Source of the DNA: Candidatus Dormiibacterota bacterium
Lineage (GTDB): Bacteria; Chloroflexota; Dormibacteria; Dormibacterales; Dormibacteraceae
DNA: 64,000 bases
Reading direction: 5' to 3'
Assembly (NCBI GenBank): GCA_003139695.1
Contig: PLJM01000006.1
Location: 496,001-560,000, forward strand
In this document: one piece after another, positions 1 through 8,123 of the stretch
Numbering within the stretch: the first letter of the stretch is position 1
Layout: every line of letters starts with the position of its first letter
Translations under genes and position numbers: made by a program
The notes under the pieces: generated by a model
What the model saw: the letters and a program-made list of their open reading frames with translations, nothing else
What the model was told of the DNA's origin: nothing
Database searches by the model: none

Positions 1-1
1 C

Positions 2-1213
2 ATCTGCGAGCTCCTGCCGCCGGCGGAAGGCGAATCAGACAAGCCTGTGAAGGCGTTTGTGTTCAGCACTGGCGGCGACCAGTTCGGACGCGTCAGCTAT
101 TTCAAGGTTGCGGCGGGAAGCGTGAAGGCCGACATGCACCTGGCCAACTTGAGCCAGGGCGGGGAGGAGCGGCTGGCCCAGATCTTCTTTCCGAGAGGCA
201 AGGAGCACGTGGCGACGGCCGAGGTCCATGCGGGCGACATCGGAGGGGTGACCAAGCTCGCCCACACGCTCACCGGCGACACCCTGGGAGTCAAGGATGG
301 TGGCACCTTACCCGCGCTTGCCCTCCCGGGCCCTGCCTACAGCGTGGCGATCACGCCGAAGGCTCGCGGCGACGAGGAGAAGATCTCGAGCGGGCTGGCA
401 CGATTGAGCGAGGAGGACCCGACGCTGCACGTCGAGCGCCTCGAGGAGACCCACCAGCTCGTGATCGCCGGCCTGGGCGACGTCCACCTCGATGTCACGC
501 TCGAAAAGCTGAAGAGGAAGTACGGAGTGGAGGCGACGACGCAGACCCCGCGCGTCGCGTATCGCGAGACGGTCTCCGGTCACAGCCGCGCGGAGGGTCG
601 TCACGTCAAGCAGTCGGGAGGGCACGGCCAGTACGGGATCTGCGTGATCGAGGTGTCGCCGACGAAGCGCGGCGAAGGGTTCGTCTGGGAGGACAAGATC
701 TTCGGCGGCTCGATCCCGCAGAACTTCCGGCTCTCCGTGCAGAAAGGGATCGTCGACAACATGAGCAAGGGCGTCGTCGCCGGCTACCCGATGGTCGATG
801 TCAGGGTCACGCTCGTCGACGGCAAGTTCCACCAGGTCGACTCGAACGACATGGCCTTCCAGATCGCGGGCTCCATGGCCATTCGCAGAGCCTCGCTGGA
901 TGCCGGGCCGGTTTTGCTCGAACCGATCGTCGAAGCGGACATCCGTGTGCCGGAGAAGAATCTCGGCGCGATCATGTCGGACATCAACGGACGGCGCGGC
1001 AAGATCCTGGGCACGGAACCCGACGACGGGTATGAGAAGGTGCGGGCCACGGTGCCTGAGCACGAGATGCTGCGCTTCGCGCTCGACCTCCGCTCGATCA
1101 CGCAGGGTCGCGGCAGCTTTCAGAAGAAGTTCTCACACTACGATGAGATGCCTGCACACCTTGCCAAAGCCATCATCGAAGAGTTTCAAAAGCAACACGA
1201 AGCAGCCAGCTGA
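2..1213 (+). CDS. Elongation factor G-like GTPase, C-terminal part (5' truncated by window edge)
   Basis: The reading frame is open from base 2, so the gene begins outside the window and the G domain is not visible. What remains corresponds to EF-G domains II to V: a beta-barrel start (STGGDQFGRVSYFKV), domain III/IV with the EF-G hallmark GGHGQYG near residue 200, and a domain V with DINGRRGKILG. EF-G drives ribosome translocation or recycling. The neighbour is a glycerol-3-phosphate dehydrogenase rather than rpsL/rpsG/tuf, so this is probably an EF-G paralogue (EF-G2-like) and not the main fusA; that is inference from context. Confidence 0.9.
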   Translation: MCELLPPAEGESDKPVKAFVFSTGGDQFGRVSYFKVAAGSVKADMHLANLSQGGEERLAQIFFPRGKEHVATAEVHAGDIGGVTKLAHTLTGDTLGVKDGGTLPALALPGPAYSVAITPKARGDEEKISSGLARLSEEDPTLHVERLEETHQLVIAGLGDVHLDVTLEKLKRKYGVEATTQTPRVAYRETVSGHSRAEGRHVKQSGGHGQYGICVIEVSPTKRGEGFVWEDKIFGGSIPQNFRLSVQKGIVDNMSKGVVAGYPMVDVRVTLVDGKFHQVDSNDMAFQIAGSMAIRRASLDAGPVLLEPIVEADIRVPEKNLGAIMSDINGRRGKILGTEPDDGYEKVRATVPEHEMLRFALDLRSITQGRGSFQKKFSHYDEMPAHLAKAIIEEFQKQHEAAS

Positions 1214-1243
1214 GGTGTTGGCCGGCCTGCGCTTGATCGACTG

Positions 1244-2848
1244 ATGAGCGCGCCCAGCGCTCACGACGTATGCGTCATCGGCGGAGGTGTGACCGGCGCC
1301 GGTATTGCACGCGATCTTTCACTGCGCGGTCTGTCGGTCCTTCTCCTGGAGAAAGGCGACTGGGGCGCAGGCACCAGCGGCTCGTCGACGTGGATGATCC
1401 ACGGGGGACCTCGCTACCTCGAGTTCGACTGGGACACTACTCGCCGCTCCAGCGAAGACGCCGGCTTCATCGTGACGATCGCGCGCCACATGGTTTACCG
1501 GGTCGCTTTCCTCCTTCCGATCCTCCCCCATGACAGGAACAACATCGAGCGCATGGAGACGGCGATGGAGGTGTACGACCGCTTTCAGCCACTCAAGAAG
1601 TCGAACCCCCACGTTCGCCTCACTGCGGACGAGGCGCGTCAGGCCGAGCCGGGACTTACGAGCGATCTCGTCGGAGCAGTGACCCTGGAGGAGTGGGGCG
1701 TCGACCCACACCGTCTCGTGTTCGCCAACGTGCAGGACGCCATGGCCAACGGCGCTCGCGCCATGAATCACACCCGAGTGATCGAGCTGCTTCGCGACGG
1801 GGCCAACGTGATCGGAGTTCGCTACCGGTCAGCCGACGGAAGCCTGTCGGAGGCCAGGGCCAAGGTGGTCGTCAACGCCGCCGGGCCCTGGGTTCCCGAG
1901 GTCAGCCGTATGGCCGGCGCCAATGTGCAGCTGAGACCCGCGAAGGGGATTCACCTCGTCTACCCGCACCGTATCTCGAATTTCGGGCTCAGCGCCGAGA
2001 CCGTCGATGGTCGCGACGTGTTGATGGTGTCGCACGGCGGCTTCACGCTGCTGGGCACCACCGACGACGACTTTTACGGAGACCTCGACTCGGTCGACGT
2101 TCACGGTGACGAGGTCGACTACCTCCTCCAGGCATTCGAGCGCATCTTTCCTGCCATCAGGAACTACAGGCCCGTCCGAACCACGACGGGCGTGCGGCCG
2201 ACGCTGTTCAAGTGGAGGCGATACGAAGACGAGCTGTCCCGGCGCTATCAGGTGATCGACCACTCCGCAGACGGTGCAGAAGGGTTCATCACCATCGCCG
2301 GCGGCAAGCTGTCGATGTACAGGTTGATGGCCGAGGAGACCAGCGACGCGGTTTGTCGCAAGCTCGGGCACCAGGCGCCTTGCACCACCGCCGTGCGCCC
2401 GCTGCCCGGTAGCGAGTCGGAGCTCGAGCCGGCCGCGGAGCTCGGGCAACGATTCGGCATCCCTGCCCTGGCGGCGATCAAGTTGCAGAGCCGCCACGGC
2501 TCTCGCGCAGGCGACGTGCTCGACAAGTCGGATGCCGGCCGCATCGTGTGCCGGTGCGAGCCACTCACCGAGTCAGAGCTTGCTTACGCCGCGCGCCATG
2601 AGCAGGTGCGCACTCTGGCCGATGCCTTCCGTCGTGTTGGCATTGCAGCCGGCCCGTGCGCCGGTGCGGCGTGCGTGATGCGGTCCGCTGAAATCATCGG
2701 CCGGCAGCTGGGCTGGAGCGCTTCACAACGGTTCGACGCGGTGCGTGAGTTCGTGCAGGGCTCGTGGCTGGGCCGCGCTCCAGTGCTGGGCGACTCGGGC
2801 TGGGCACAAGAAGAGCTCGCTCAGGGCGCGTTGAGAGGACTCCGCTAG
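1244..2848 (+). CDS. glpA: FAD-dependent glycerol-3-phosphate dehydrogenase, GlpA type
   Basis: A 534-residue enzyme expected to oxidise sn-glycerol 3-phosphate to dihydroxyacetone phosphate and pass electrons to the respiratory chain. The N-terminus has the FAD dinucleotide fold GGGVTGAG at residues 13-20 and the family segment with SSTWMIHGGPRYLE. The last 100 residues hold a BFD-like [2Fe-2S] region with cysteines in VCRCEP (about residue 436) and GPCAGAAC (about residue 473), which is typical of GlpA rather than GlpD. Its stop codon overlaps the GTG start of a small cysteine-rich partner (TAGTG at 2846-2850), so the two are translationally coupled. Confidence 0.9.
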   Translation: MSAPSAHDVCVIGGGVTGAGIARDLSLRGLSVLLLEKGDWGAGTSGSSTWMIHGGPRYLEFDWDTTRRSSEDAGFIVTIARHMVYRVAFLLPILPHDRNNIERMETAMEVYDRFQPLKKSNPHVRLTADEARQAEPGLTSDLVGAVTLEEWGVDPHRLVFANVQDAMANGARAMNHTRVIELLRDGANVIGVRYRSADGSLSEARAKVVVNAAGPWVPEVSRMAGANVQLRPAKGIHLVYPHRISNFGLSAETVDGRDVLMVSHGGFTLLGTTDDDFYGDLDSVDVHGDEVDYLLQAFERIFPAIRNYRPVRTTTGVRPTLFKWRRYEDELSRRYQVIDHSADGAEGFITIAGGKLSMYRLMAEETSDAVCRKLGHQAPCTTAVRPLPGSESELEPAAELGQRFGIPALAAIKLQSRHGSRAGDVLDKSDAGRIVCRCEPLTESELAYAARHEQVRTLADAFRRVGIAAGPCAGAACVMRSAEIIGRQLGWSASQRFDAVREFVQGSWLGRAPVLGDSGWAQEELAQGALRGLR

Positions 2849-3243
2849 TGGGCCGTACCGACTCGCTGGCGAAGCTCGCATGGGCGTACGGGCTACATCT
2901 CGCGCGGCGCCGATTGACGCGACCCAAATCGCAGCTGCCGGCACTGATCGCGATGTACAAGGCAAGTGGCATACGTCCTTTGACTCCCGCGGAGCGCGAG
3001 CTTCACCCGCGACTGATCGGCTGCATCAATTGCGGGCTGTGCGCGCTCGCTGCGGGACGCTTGGGCAAAACGCGATTGCCCGAGCTGGCCTCGTCTTATA
3101 TGAGGCTCTACGCCAGGCTGGCCGACGCGTCTTCCGACCTCGAGGGCGACGAGGCCGACCTCGAGGCGGCGTCCGCCGCTTGCCCGGTGGGGTTGCCGCT
3201 GGCGGACGTGGCGGCGGTGGTGCGGCGGTTGGCGGCCGGCTGA
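2848..3243 (+). CDS. Small Fe-S protein coupled to GlpA-type dehydrogenase
   Basis: A 131-residue protein starting at GTG inside the stop of the preceding dehydrogenase gene. It has the cluster motif CINCGLC in the middle and a later ACPVG, which together give the CxxCxxC...CP pattern of one [4Fe-4S] ferredoxin site. GlpC, the usual electron-transfer partner of GlpAB, has two clusters plus CCG domains and is three times longer, so this may be a minimal electron acceptor for the dehydrogenase. The fold and role are inferred from the motif and the overlap only; no full-length homologue is recognised. Confidence 0.6.
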   Translation: MGRTDSLAKLAWAYGLHLARRRLTRPKSQLPALIAMYKASGIRPLTPAERELHPRLIGCINCGLCALAAGRLGKTRLPELASSYMRLYARLADASSDLEGDEADLEAASAACPVGLPLADVAAVVRRLAAG

Positions 3244-3365
3244 GGTCGCTGGGGTCGAGGGCCGACCCGCCAGGCGGAGACGCCGATCCGGATCAACCTC
3301 TCACCGTTCGAAGGCGTCGCCAGAGGACGGCGTAGAAGGCGGCACTGGCAGTGAGGGGTTGCGAG

Positions 3366-3374
3366 TTATCCACA
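3366..3374 (+). other. Perfect DnaA-box consensus, TTATCCACA
   Basis: The 9-mer TTATCCACA exactly matches the DnaA-box consensus. It lies in the short gap between the Fe-S gene and the next hypothetical gene, about 43 kb from dnaA. It may titrate DnaA or regulate the gene at 3417, or occur by chance. Confidence 0.4.
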
Positions 3375-3416
3375 TTCTGTATACAGTCTGGGGACATCAC
3401 ACTACATCTAGCGTCA

Positions 3417-3944
3417 ATGGTCAAGGGTTTCCTGCATCGGCTGCGTCGCCAGCCGGTCGTTGCCTGGGTGTTTGCGTGGTTCTCGGAGCAGTTCGCGACC
3501 GAGCCCGAGGACGATTTCATGCGCTCTCGGGGCGACGCCGCGCAGCTACAGCGACCGCCCGTGATGTCGGTCGCACCCGCCACTTTCGAGAGGCAGTTCA
3601 TGAAGCTCCATGCCCAGGGTCGCTTCGAGGAAATGTGGGAGATGCTCGCCGAGGATGCCCAGCGGGCATGGGGCGGCCGCGATGCATTCATCCGGGATAT
3701 GCCCCGCTTGGATGCCGAGACGGAGCTCCTCGACATGCAGGTCGTCAGCGTTGCCGTGGTTGACGGCTGGACCGACCAGCTGCACCGGCGTACTTACAGC
3801 AACGTGGCGCGCATGGTCATGCGTTATCGCGTCCGCCAGCAATGGAGAGAGTGGACGTTCGACCGCCAGGTGCACTTGATTCCTGCCGCCGGAACCTGGC
3901 GAACGCTTGTCTATCCGGTGAGCAAACAGCTGGTCACATCCTGA
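3417..3944 (+). CDS. Hypothetical protein, possible NTF2/SnoaL-like fold
   Basis: A 175-residue protein not assigned to a family. The chosen ATG (MVKGFLHRLRR) follows the intergenic DnaA-box-like sequence; an in-frame GTG exists 66 bases upstream. No signal peptide or membrane segment is obvious. The central part (FERQFMKLHAQGRFEEMWEM) followed by beta-rich sequence ending in WRTLVYPVS resembles the helix-then-sheet pattern of NTF2-like domains, a weak resemblance judged by eye. It sits alone between the glp genes and another unknown gene. Confidence 0.55.
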   Translation: MVKGFLHRLRRQPVVAWVFAWFSEQFATEPEDDFMRSRGDAAQLQRPPVMSVAPATFERQFMKLHAQGRFEEMWEMLAEDAQRAWGGRDAFIRDMPRLDAETELLDMQVVSVAVVDGWTDQLHRRTYSNVARMVMRYRVRQQWREWTFDRQVHLIPAAGTWRTLVYPVSKQLVTS

Positions 3945-3999
3945 ACGCACATTGCGCCGCAAGGGCCTCGTAACCCGCTGATATAGTGGGTTGCAAGCC

Positions 4000-4377
4000 A
4001 TGCTGCAGCAGACTGTGGAAGAGCAGGAACGAGACCTGCATTGGCATCGCAGGAGACGTCGCGCAATGACGCCGCGTCGCATGCTGCAGGAATCGGACGA
4101 ACTTCTCTTCTGGGTCGAGGAATGCCTGGTCCAGGAGATTCGCATCGTGCCGGGCTGGCTGGTGGCGCGGCTCACCGTCGTGCTTCGACAGGCGCATCCC
4201 GAGCTGCCTGGCCGTCTCGGTCGCGAACGGCGCCCCGAGCAGGTGATGGAGATCATCTACGACGCGCAGTCCGCGCTGATGGAGCAAGCGTGCCGAAGCC
4301 GCGGCCCCGGTGAGGTGATCCCGCTTTTCGCCAGAGCCAGGGAGCGGATGCTCAGAGAAGCGACCGCAACGCTGTAA
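4000..4377 (+). CDS. Hypothetical protein, highly charged, helical
   Basis: A 125-residue protein from the ATG at 4000; a TTG at 3991 is an alternative. It is rich in Arg and Glu (HWHRRRRR, RERMLREA) and appears all alpha-helical, with no membrane segment. A TGATATAGT sequence at 3979-3987 looks like an extended -10 element, which would put transcription start within about 10 bases of the ATG and suggest a near-leaderless mRNA. No family is recognised. It is followed after about 23 bases by the PHP-domain gene, so both may be cotranscribed. Confidence 0.55.
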   Translation: MLQQTVEEQERDLHWHRRRRRAMTPRRMLQESDELLFWVEECLVQEIRIVPGWLVARLTVVLRQAHPELPGRLGRERRPEQVMEIIYDAQSALMEQACRSRGPGEVIPLFARARERMLREATATL

Positions 4378-4400
4378 CGGGACCTGGTGCGCGGAACAGC

Positions 4401-5030
4401 GTGCAGAAAGGGCCTGACGGATTGCTCCGGGTCGACCTTCACCTCCATTCAAACTATTCGCATGACGGCCAGAGCTCCCTTCAGGAGCTGATCGACCGGA
4501 GCCGAGAATGCGGTTTGAACCGCATCGCGCTCACCGACCACAACACAGTCGAAGGCGCGCTCGAGCTGGCGCGGGTAGCTCCCGAGATGACGATCGTCGG
4601 CGAGGAAGTGAAGACGCGCGAGGGTGAGGTGATCGGACTTTTCATCACGGGCCGCGTCGCTCCTTACCTGATGCCTGAGGAGGTGATGGACCTCATCCAC
4701 GAGATGGGAGGCCTCACCTACCTGCCACATCCATTGGATCGCCGGCGCGCGAACTTCCGCCCTGAACGCGTGGTTCAACTGGCCGGTCGTATCGACATCA
4801 TCGAAACCTATAACCCTTGGTGTGAAGCAGGCGCCAACGCGGCTGCCGCCAGGCTGGCGGTCGACCTGGGAAAGGTCACCGCGACGGGTTCCGACGCGCA
4901 TGGGATTCAAGAGCTCGGTCGAAGCTGGATGGAGATCGAGCAGTACAAGGATCCTGCCGGCTTCCTGGAGAAGCTGCGCGATGCGCGCCATGTCGTGACA
5001 GCGAGCAGCGGAACCGGCCGGCGTGCCTGA
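4401..5030 (+). CDS. PHP-domain metal-dependent phosphoesterase
   Basis: A 209-residue PHP-family protein. Metal-binding motifs are in the expected order: DLHLHSNYSHDG at residues 12-23, LTDHNT near 48, an EE acidic pair near 70, LPHPLDR near 110, and GSDAH near 170. Such stand-alone PHP proteins hydrolyse phosphoesters, sometimes 3'-5' nucleotide bisphosphates or short RNA; the substrate cannot be read from sequence. It starts at GTG and its end overlaps the next kinase gene by 8 bases, so the two are probably coexpressed. Confidence 0.85.
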   Translation: MQKGPDGLLRVDLHLHSNYSHDGQSSLQELIDRSRECGLNRIALTDHNTVEGALELARVAPEMTIVGEEVKTREGEVIGLFITGRVAPYLMPEEVMDLIHEMGGLTYLPHPLDRRRANFRPERVVQLAGRIDIIETYNPWCEAGANAAAARLAVDLGKVTATGSDAHGIQELGRSWMEIEQYKDPAGFLEKLRDARHVVTASSGTGRRA

Positions 5031-5919
5031 GCGGCAACCGCAGCTCCTGGTGGCGGGCTCGGTGGCCCTCGACACGCGCGATGGGCCCTTTGGCAAGGTG
5101 GTGGAGACGCTGGGAGGCTCGGCGGTTTACTTCGCGCTGGCGGCGAGCTTGTTAGTTCCAGTGAAGGTCGTCGCTCCAGTCGGTGTCGACGGAGCCAAAC
5201 GGCTTGCACGCGTTTTCAGCGGAAGGCCGATCGACACCGAGCTGCTTCAAATCCTCGATTCGCCGACCTATCGATGGCGAGCGCACCAGGAGCACGGCCG
5301 CAACGTCGACCTTGGCAGCAGCGACGACATCTACGACAAGTGGGAACCCGCCCTGCCTACCGGATTCGATGGCTGGGCGTTTGTGGGCTCGATGCGGCCG
5401 GATCGCCAGGCGCAGGTCATGGCAGCCGTGCTCGGCAGCGCCAAGTTGCTCGCGGCGGATGCCATGCTTTCCTATGTCCTCGCCCGACCACCCGAGGCGA
5501 GGGATGTCCTCCGCAGGGCAGCATGGTTCTTCTGCAACCACGAGGAGTTCGCTGCGCTCGGGGGAAAGGACCCGGAAGAGTTCCGGCGCCAATGGTGGCT
5601 TCAAGGCCTGGTCGTCAAATCGGGCGAGCTCGGACTTGCCGCCTACACCGAGTTCGGGGTGGTCCGGATTCCGGCGCTGACGAAACGGCCGGTGGTGGAT
5701 TCAACAGGCGCGGGCGATGCACTGGCTGGAGGCATGCTGGGCCGGTGGCTCACCACCGGCGGCCAGCCGGGTGGTCTTCAGGATGCGCTCGTGTGGGGCG
5801 TTGCGTGCGCGTCAATCACCATCTCATCCGTTGGAGTGAAAGGCATCGCGAGGGCAACACACAAGCAGTTGGAAGACCGTGTGGCTGAGGTTGAAGAATC
5901 CATCCGCCGCGAATCGTGA
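5023..5919 (+). CDS. PfkB-family carbohydrate/nucleoside kinase
   Basis: A 298-residue ribokinase-like protein. The N-terminus carries the substrate-side motif GGSAVYFALAASLL, and the C-terminal PfkB signature DSTGAGDALAGGMLG (about residues 226-240) contains the catalytic Asp in GAGD and the anion hole. The family phosphorylates sugars, nucleosides or related alcohols with ATP; the substrate is not determinable here. The GTG start lies within the end of the PHP gene, 8 bases before that gene's stop, indicating translational coupling. Confidence 0.85.
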   Translation: MPERQPQLLVAGSVALDTRDGPFGKVVETLGGSAVYFALAASLLVPVKVVAPVGVDGAKRLARVFSGRPIDTELLQILDSPTYRWRAHQEHGRNVDLGSSDDIYDKWEPALPTGFDGWAFVGSMRPDRQAQVMAAVLGSAKLLAADAMLSYVLARPPEARDVLRRAAWFFCNHEEFAALGGKDPEEFRRQWWLQGLVVKSGELGLAAYTEFGVVRIPALTKRPVVDSTGAGDALAGGMLGRWLTTGGQPGGLQDALVWGVACASITISSVGVKGIARATHKQLEDRVAEVEESIRRES

Positions 5920-6074
5920 TCATTGCGGGCCTTCCAATCGACAGCCTTTAGGGATGTCTTCGTGACCAAGCAAGCCGATAAAAGCGCGGAATAATCGCGC
6001 GATTTCGAGGCCGATTCCCGGCCTGTTTTTCGAGGCCTCCAAGCACGATCGCCTGAATTCAGGTTGAATTGGGG

Positions 6075-6104
6075 TTGATCTCGGTCTGAAGGCACCCTTA
6101 GAAT
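6075..6104 (+). promoter_or_regulatory. Sigma70-like promoter for DUF5679 pair
   Basis: TTGATC at 6075-6080 and TAGAAT at 6099-6104 are separated by 18 bases, matching -35/-10 elements at 4/6 and 5/6 positions. They lie 40 bases upstream of the first of two tandem small genes, which also end at a good terminator. Confidence 0.5.
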
Positions 6105-6143
6105 GGGTTAGTCCAGCCCCAGAAACGGATCTAATAACTAAGG

Positions 6144-6302
6144 ATGGTGAACAGTTTGGAAGGATACTGCTTGAAGGACAAAAAGAAGGTCGAGATGAAA
6201 GACCCTCAACCGATCACGATGAAGAACGGGAAGCCGGCGACCATTGGGACTTGTCCCAACTGTGGGACCAAGATCTACAAAATTGGAAAGGCGGTGGCGT
6301 AA
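6144..6302 (+). CDS. DUF5679-like small zinc-ribbon-type protein, copy 1
   Basis: A 52-residue protein that aligns almost residue for residue with the next gene: both contain EGYCLKDKKKVEMKDP and GTCPxCGTKIYxIGK. Cysteines in YC and CPNC suggest metal binding. This matches the short DUF5679 family as recalled from uncultured Chloroflexota-type bacteria and archaea; its function is unknown. The ATG at 6144 gives an N-terminal extension MVNS; a TTG at 6156 would give the same start as copy 2 and is spaced better from the AAGG at 6140. Its TAA stop abuts the next ATG with no gap. Confidence 0.75.
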   Translation: MVNSLEGYCLKDKKKVEMKDPQPITMKNGKPATIGTCPNCGTKIYKIGKAVA

Positions 6303-6446
6303 ATGGAAGGCTATTGTTTGAAGGACAAGAAGAAGGTCGAGATGAAGGACCCCAAGCCGATCACGATGAAGAACGGCAAGCCCGCAACAGTTGGGACGTG
6401 TCCGTTCTGCGGCACCAAGATCTACAGGATCGGCAAGTCGACCTAA
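6303..6446 (+). CDS. DUF5679-like small zinc-ribbon-type protein, copy 2
   Basis: A 47-residue paralogue of the preceding gene, beginning immediately after its stop codon. It shares EGYCLKDKK, ITMKNGKPAT and GTCPFCGTKIY and differs at only a few positions, so this is a tandem duplication kept in frame as two separate proteins. The pattern is one N-terminal Cys and a CPxCG knuckle in a Lys-rich basic background, suggesting zinc binding and perhaps nucleic-acid contact; that role is inference. A strong intrinsic terminator follows 15 bases downstream. Confidence 0.8.
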   Translation: MEGYCLKDKKKVEMKDPKPITMKNGKPATVGTCPFCGTKIYRIGKST

Positions 6447-6461
6447 GGAACGACCGATAAA

Positions 6462-6494
6462 GGGCCGCTCATTTAGAGCGGTCCTTTTCTTTTT
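6462..6494 (+). terminator. Intrinsic terminator after DUF5679 pair
   Basis: GGGCCGCTC and GAGCGGTCC form a 9-bp stem (one G-U pair) around an ATTTA loop, followed by TTTTCTTTTT. This is a textbook Rho-independent terminator; the minus-strand gene that follows ends just beyond it. Confidence 0.9.
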
Positions 6495-6500
6495 CCCGGG

Positions 6501-6902
6501 TCAGGTCGTAATCGGCGGCTCGAGTGCTCCGAGCAGAACCTCTGTTGCGGACACCGCCTCATCGACTCCAAGCGTCTTGAAGATTTCGACATTGGATGGA
6601 TTGTTGACGCGAGCAATCGTCTTCTTCACGTTGAAGTGCCGCTTCGCCATCTGCAGAGCGATCAGGTTGTCTTCATCGTCCGCCGTCACCGCAACGATCG
6701 CGTCGGCGCGCTCGATGCCTGTTTGCGATAGGAACTTGACCTCGCAGCCGTCGCCCCTCATGACGATGCTGCCAAGCTGGGTCTCGAGCCAGTCGGCCCT
6801 GCGTGAATCCCTTTCGATGAGCGTCACCTCGTGCCCGCGCTCCAGAAGGTCGCGCGACATGTAGTAGCCCACTGTCCCGCCACCAACCACGATCACATAC
6901 AT
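6501..6902 (-). CDS. TrkA-N/RCK domain NAD-binding potassium-uptake regulator (second of pair)
   Basis: A 133-residue single RCK_N domain with the Rossmann motif GGGTVGYYMSRDLL at residues 7-20 and the acidic NAD-ribose contact IERD near 30. It lacks the TrkA-C domain that full-length TrkA (about 220 or 450 residues) carries. RCK subunits gate Trk/Ktr potassium transporters in response to NAD(H) or ATP/ADP. It follows its paralogue at 6907-7329 by four bases in the same operon; no TrkH/KtrB membrane subunit lies in the window. Start is the ATG that opens the Rossmann strand. Confidence 0.85.
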   Translation of the reverse strand: MYVIVVGGGTVGYYMSRDLLERGHEVTLIERDSRRADWLETQLGSIVMRGDGCEVKFLSQTGIERADAIVAVTADDEDNLIALQMAKRHFNVKKTIARVNNPSNVEIFKTLGVDEAVSATEVLLGALEPPITT

Positions 6903-6906
6903 CGCG

Positions 6907-7329
6907 CTACTTCTTCTCCAACAGCGTTTTCTCAATCGCCTTGGCGCCGTCAATCGTCGGGCAGATCGTGTGTAGCCCAAGCTTCTCGTAGGCCTCCGCA
7001 CGCTCGGGGTCGTAGATGCGCGCGACGACGCGCGGCACCTTGAAGATGTGCTTGGCCACTTGCGAAGCCATGATGTTGCGGTTATCGCCCTCGGTAACGG
7101 CGACAAAGCCGTCGGCGTCTTCGATGCCAGCCCTTCGCAGGACATCCGCGTCCGTGCCGTTGCCGACGACCTGGTTGCCCCTGAAATCATTGGTCAGCAC
7201 GCCACGCGAGGCAGCGCGGGAGAACTGGTTGGGATCCCGGTCGATGATCACGACCTCATGGCCTGCCTTGTCCATATCGGCCGCAAGCTGCGAGCCGACC
7301 CGACCGCAGCCAATAATGAGGAGCTTCAA
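6907..7329 (-). CDS. TrkA-N/RCK domain NAD-binding potassium-uptake regulator (first of pair)
   Basis: A 140-residue RCK_N protein starting MKLLIIGCGRVGSQLA, with the GxGxxG motif at residues 7-12 and IIDRDP at the end of strand 2. It is paralogous to the downstream gene, and the two may form a heteromeric gating ring made of single RCK_N domains, as in CeoB/CeoC-type pairs. It is divergently oriented to the small membrane protein and USP genes. Confidence 0.87.
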   Translation of the reverse strand: MKLLIIGCGRVGSQLAADMDKAGHEVVIIDRDPNQFSRAASRGVLTNDFRGNQVVGNGTDADVLRRAGIEDADGFVAVTEGDNRNIMASQVAKHIFKVPRVVARIYDPERAEAYEKLGLHTICPTIDGAKAIEKTLLEKK

Positions 7330-7375
7330 GGCGCTTGATTATAGGGAGGCACCGCCTCGCTCCCGAAAGGGGCTG

Positions 7376-7597
7376 GTGCCGGCTCAGCACTTGTTAGGAT
7401 TTGGACGCTTGCGCTTCCCATTCACGTTCATGGGCGTCATGGCGCTCGGCATTGGGGTCTGGGTTGTGGTGTACCTGGCCGGCCATCGAGGGCTGGATCC
7501 TGCCGCCCAAGCCATCGCCGGGGCCACTGTGCTGATCTCGTGGAGCTTCGGGCTCTACGTCCTGGTCAGGCGTGTGCGCCGGGGTCCCCAGCACTGA
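7376..7597 (+). CDS. Small two-helix membrane protein
   Basis: About 73 residues from the GTG at 7376 (TTG 7391 and ATG 7430 are alternatives). Two hydrophobic helices are visible: FTFMGVMALGIGVWVVVYLA and an AIAGATVLISWSFGLYVLV stretch, ending in a basic tail (RRVRRG). Its TGA overlaps the ATG of the next gene (TGATG at 7595-7599), so it is translationally coupled to the universal stress protein. No function is recognised. Confidence 0.6.
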   Translation: MPAQHLLGFGRLRFPFTFMGVMALGIGVWVVVYLAGHRGLDPAAQAIAGATVLISWSFGLYVLVRRVRRGPQH

Positions 7598-8052
7598 TGG
7601 CCGACCACTCGCACTCGCCGATGTCGAAGAAGGTGCTGGTCGCAGTGGGCGGCCAGGGCATCGACCCCGAAACCGTCCGTCTTGCCTGCCGGATGACCGA
7701 TCCGCAGGGAGGACGGCTCTACGGAGTGCACATCATCGAGGTCAATCGCTCGCTGCCACTGGGGGCCGTGCTGGATGAGGTGGTGGAGCGAGGCGAAAAG
7801 ATCCTTGAAGAGGTGGAACAGCTGGCGGCGGAGACCAACCTCCCGGTCGAGACGGAGCTGGTTCAGGCCCGGGATACGGGGCCGGCGATTGTGGATGAGG
7901 CGGTGGAGTGGGGCGCGGATTTGATAGTGATGGGACTGCCATACAAGCGGAGGTTCGGGGAGTTCAACCTGGGTAAGACAGTCCCGTATGTGTTGAAGAA
8001 CGCGACGTGCCGGGTGATGCTGTTCCGCGAACACCGCGAGCACATGGGCTGA
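7597..8052 (+). CDS. Universal stress protein (UspA family)
   Basis: A 151-residue single-domain USP. It begins with the KKVLVAVGGQGID strand after a short His-rich leader (MADHSHSP), and has the mid-domain GPAIVDEAVEWGADLIVMG, matching the family A-W-ADLIVMG motif. The ATP-binding GxxGx9GS loop is not clearly conserved (RFGEFNLGKTVPYVL), so it may belong to the non-ATP-binding class. The start overlaps the stop of the small membrane protein. Confidence 0.85.
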   Translation: MADHSHSPMSKKVLVAVGGQGIDPETVRLACRMTDPQGGRLYGVHIIEVNRSLPLGAVLDEVVERGEKILEEVEQLAAETNLPVETELVQARDTGPAIVDEAVEWGADLIVMGLPYKRRFGEFNLGKTVPYVLKNATCRVMLFREHREHMG

Positions 8053-8123
8053 CCCCAGCCAACCCGAACAGCACCTCAGCTCGTCCCCATTACTTCGCCC
8101 GCCTGTGGGCTGAGCTCGGCCGT

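Noticed and set aside
308..1063. A 251-codon minus-strand open frame opposite the EF-G-like gene
   Set aside because: It is antisense to a clear EF-G-like coding region, is rich in Arg/Asp/Val typical of shadow frames in high-GC DNA, and has no family pattern.
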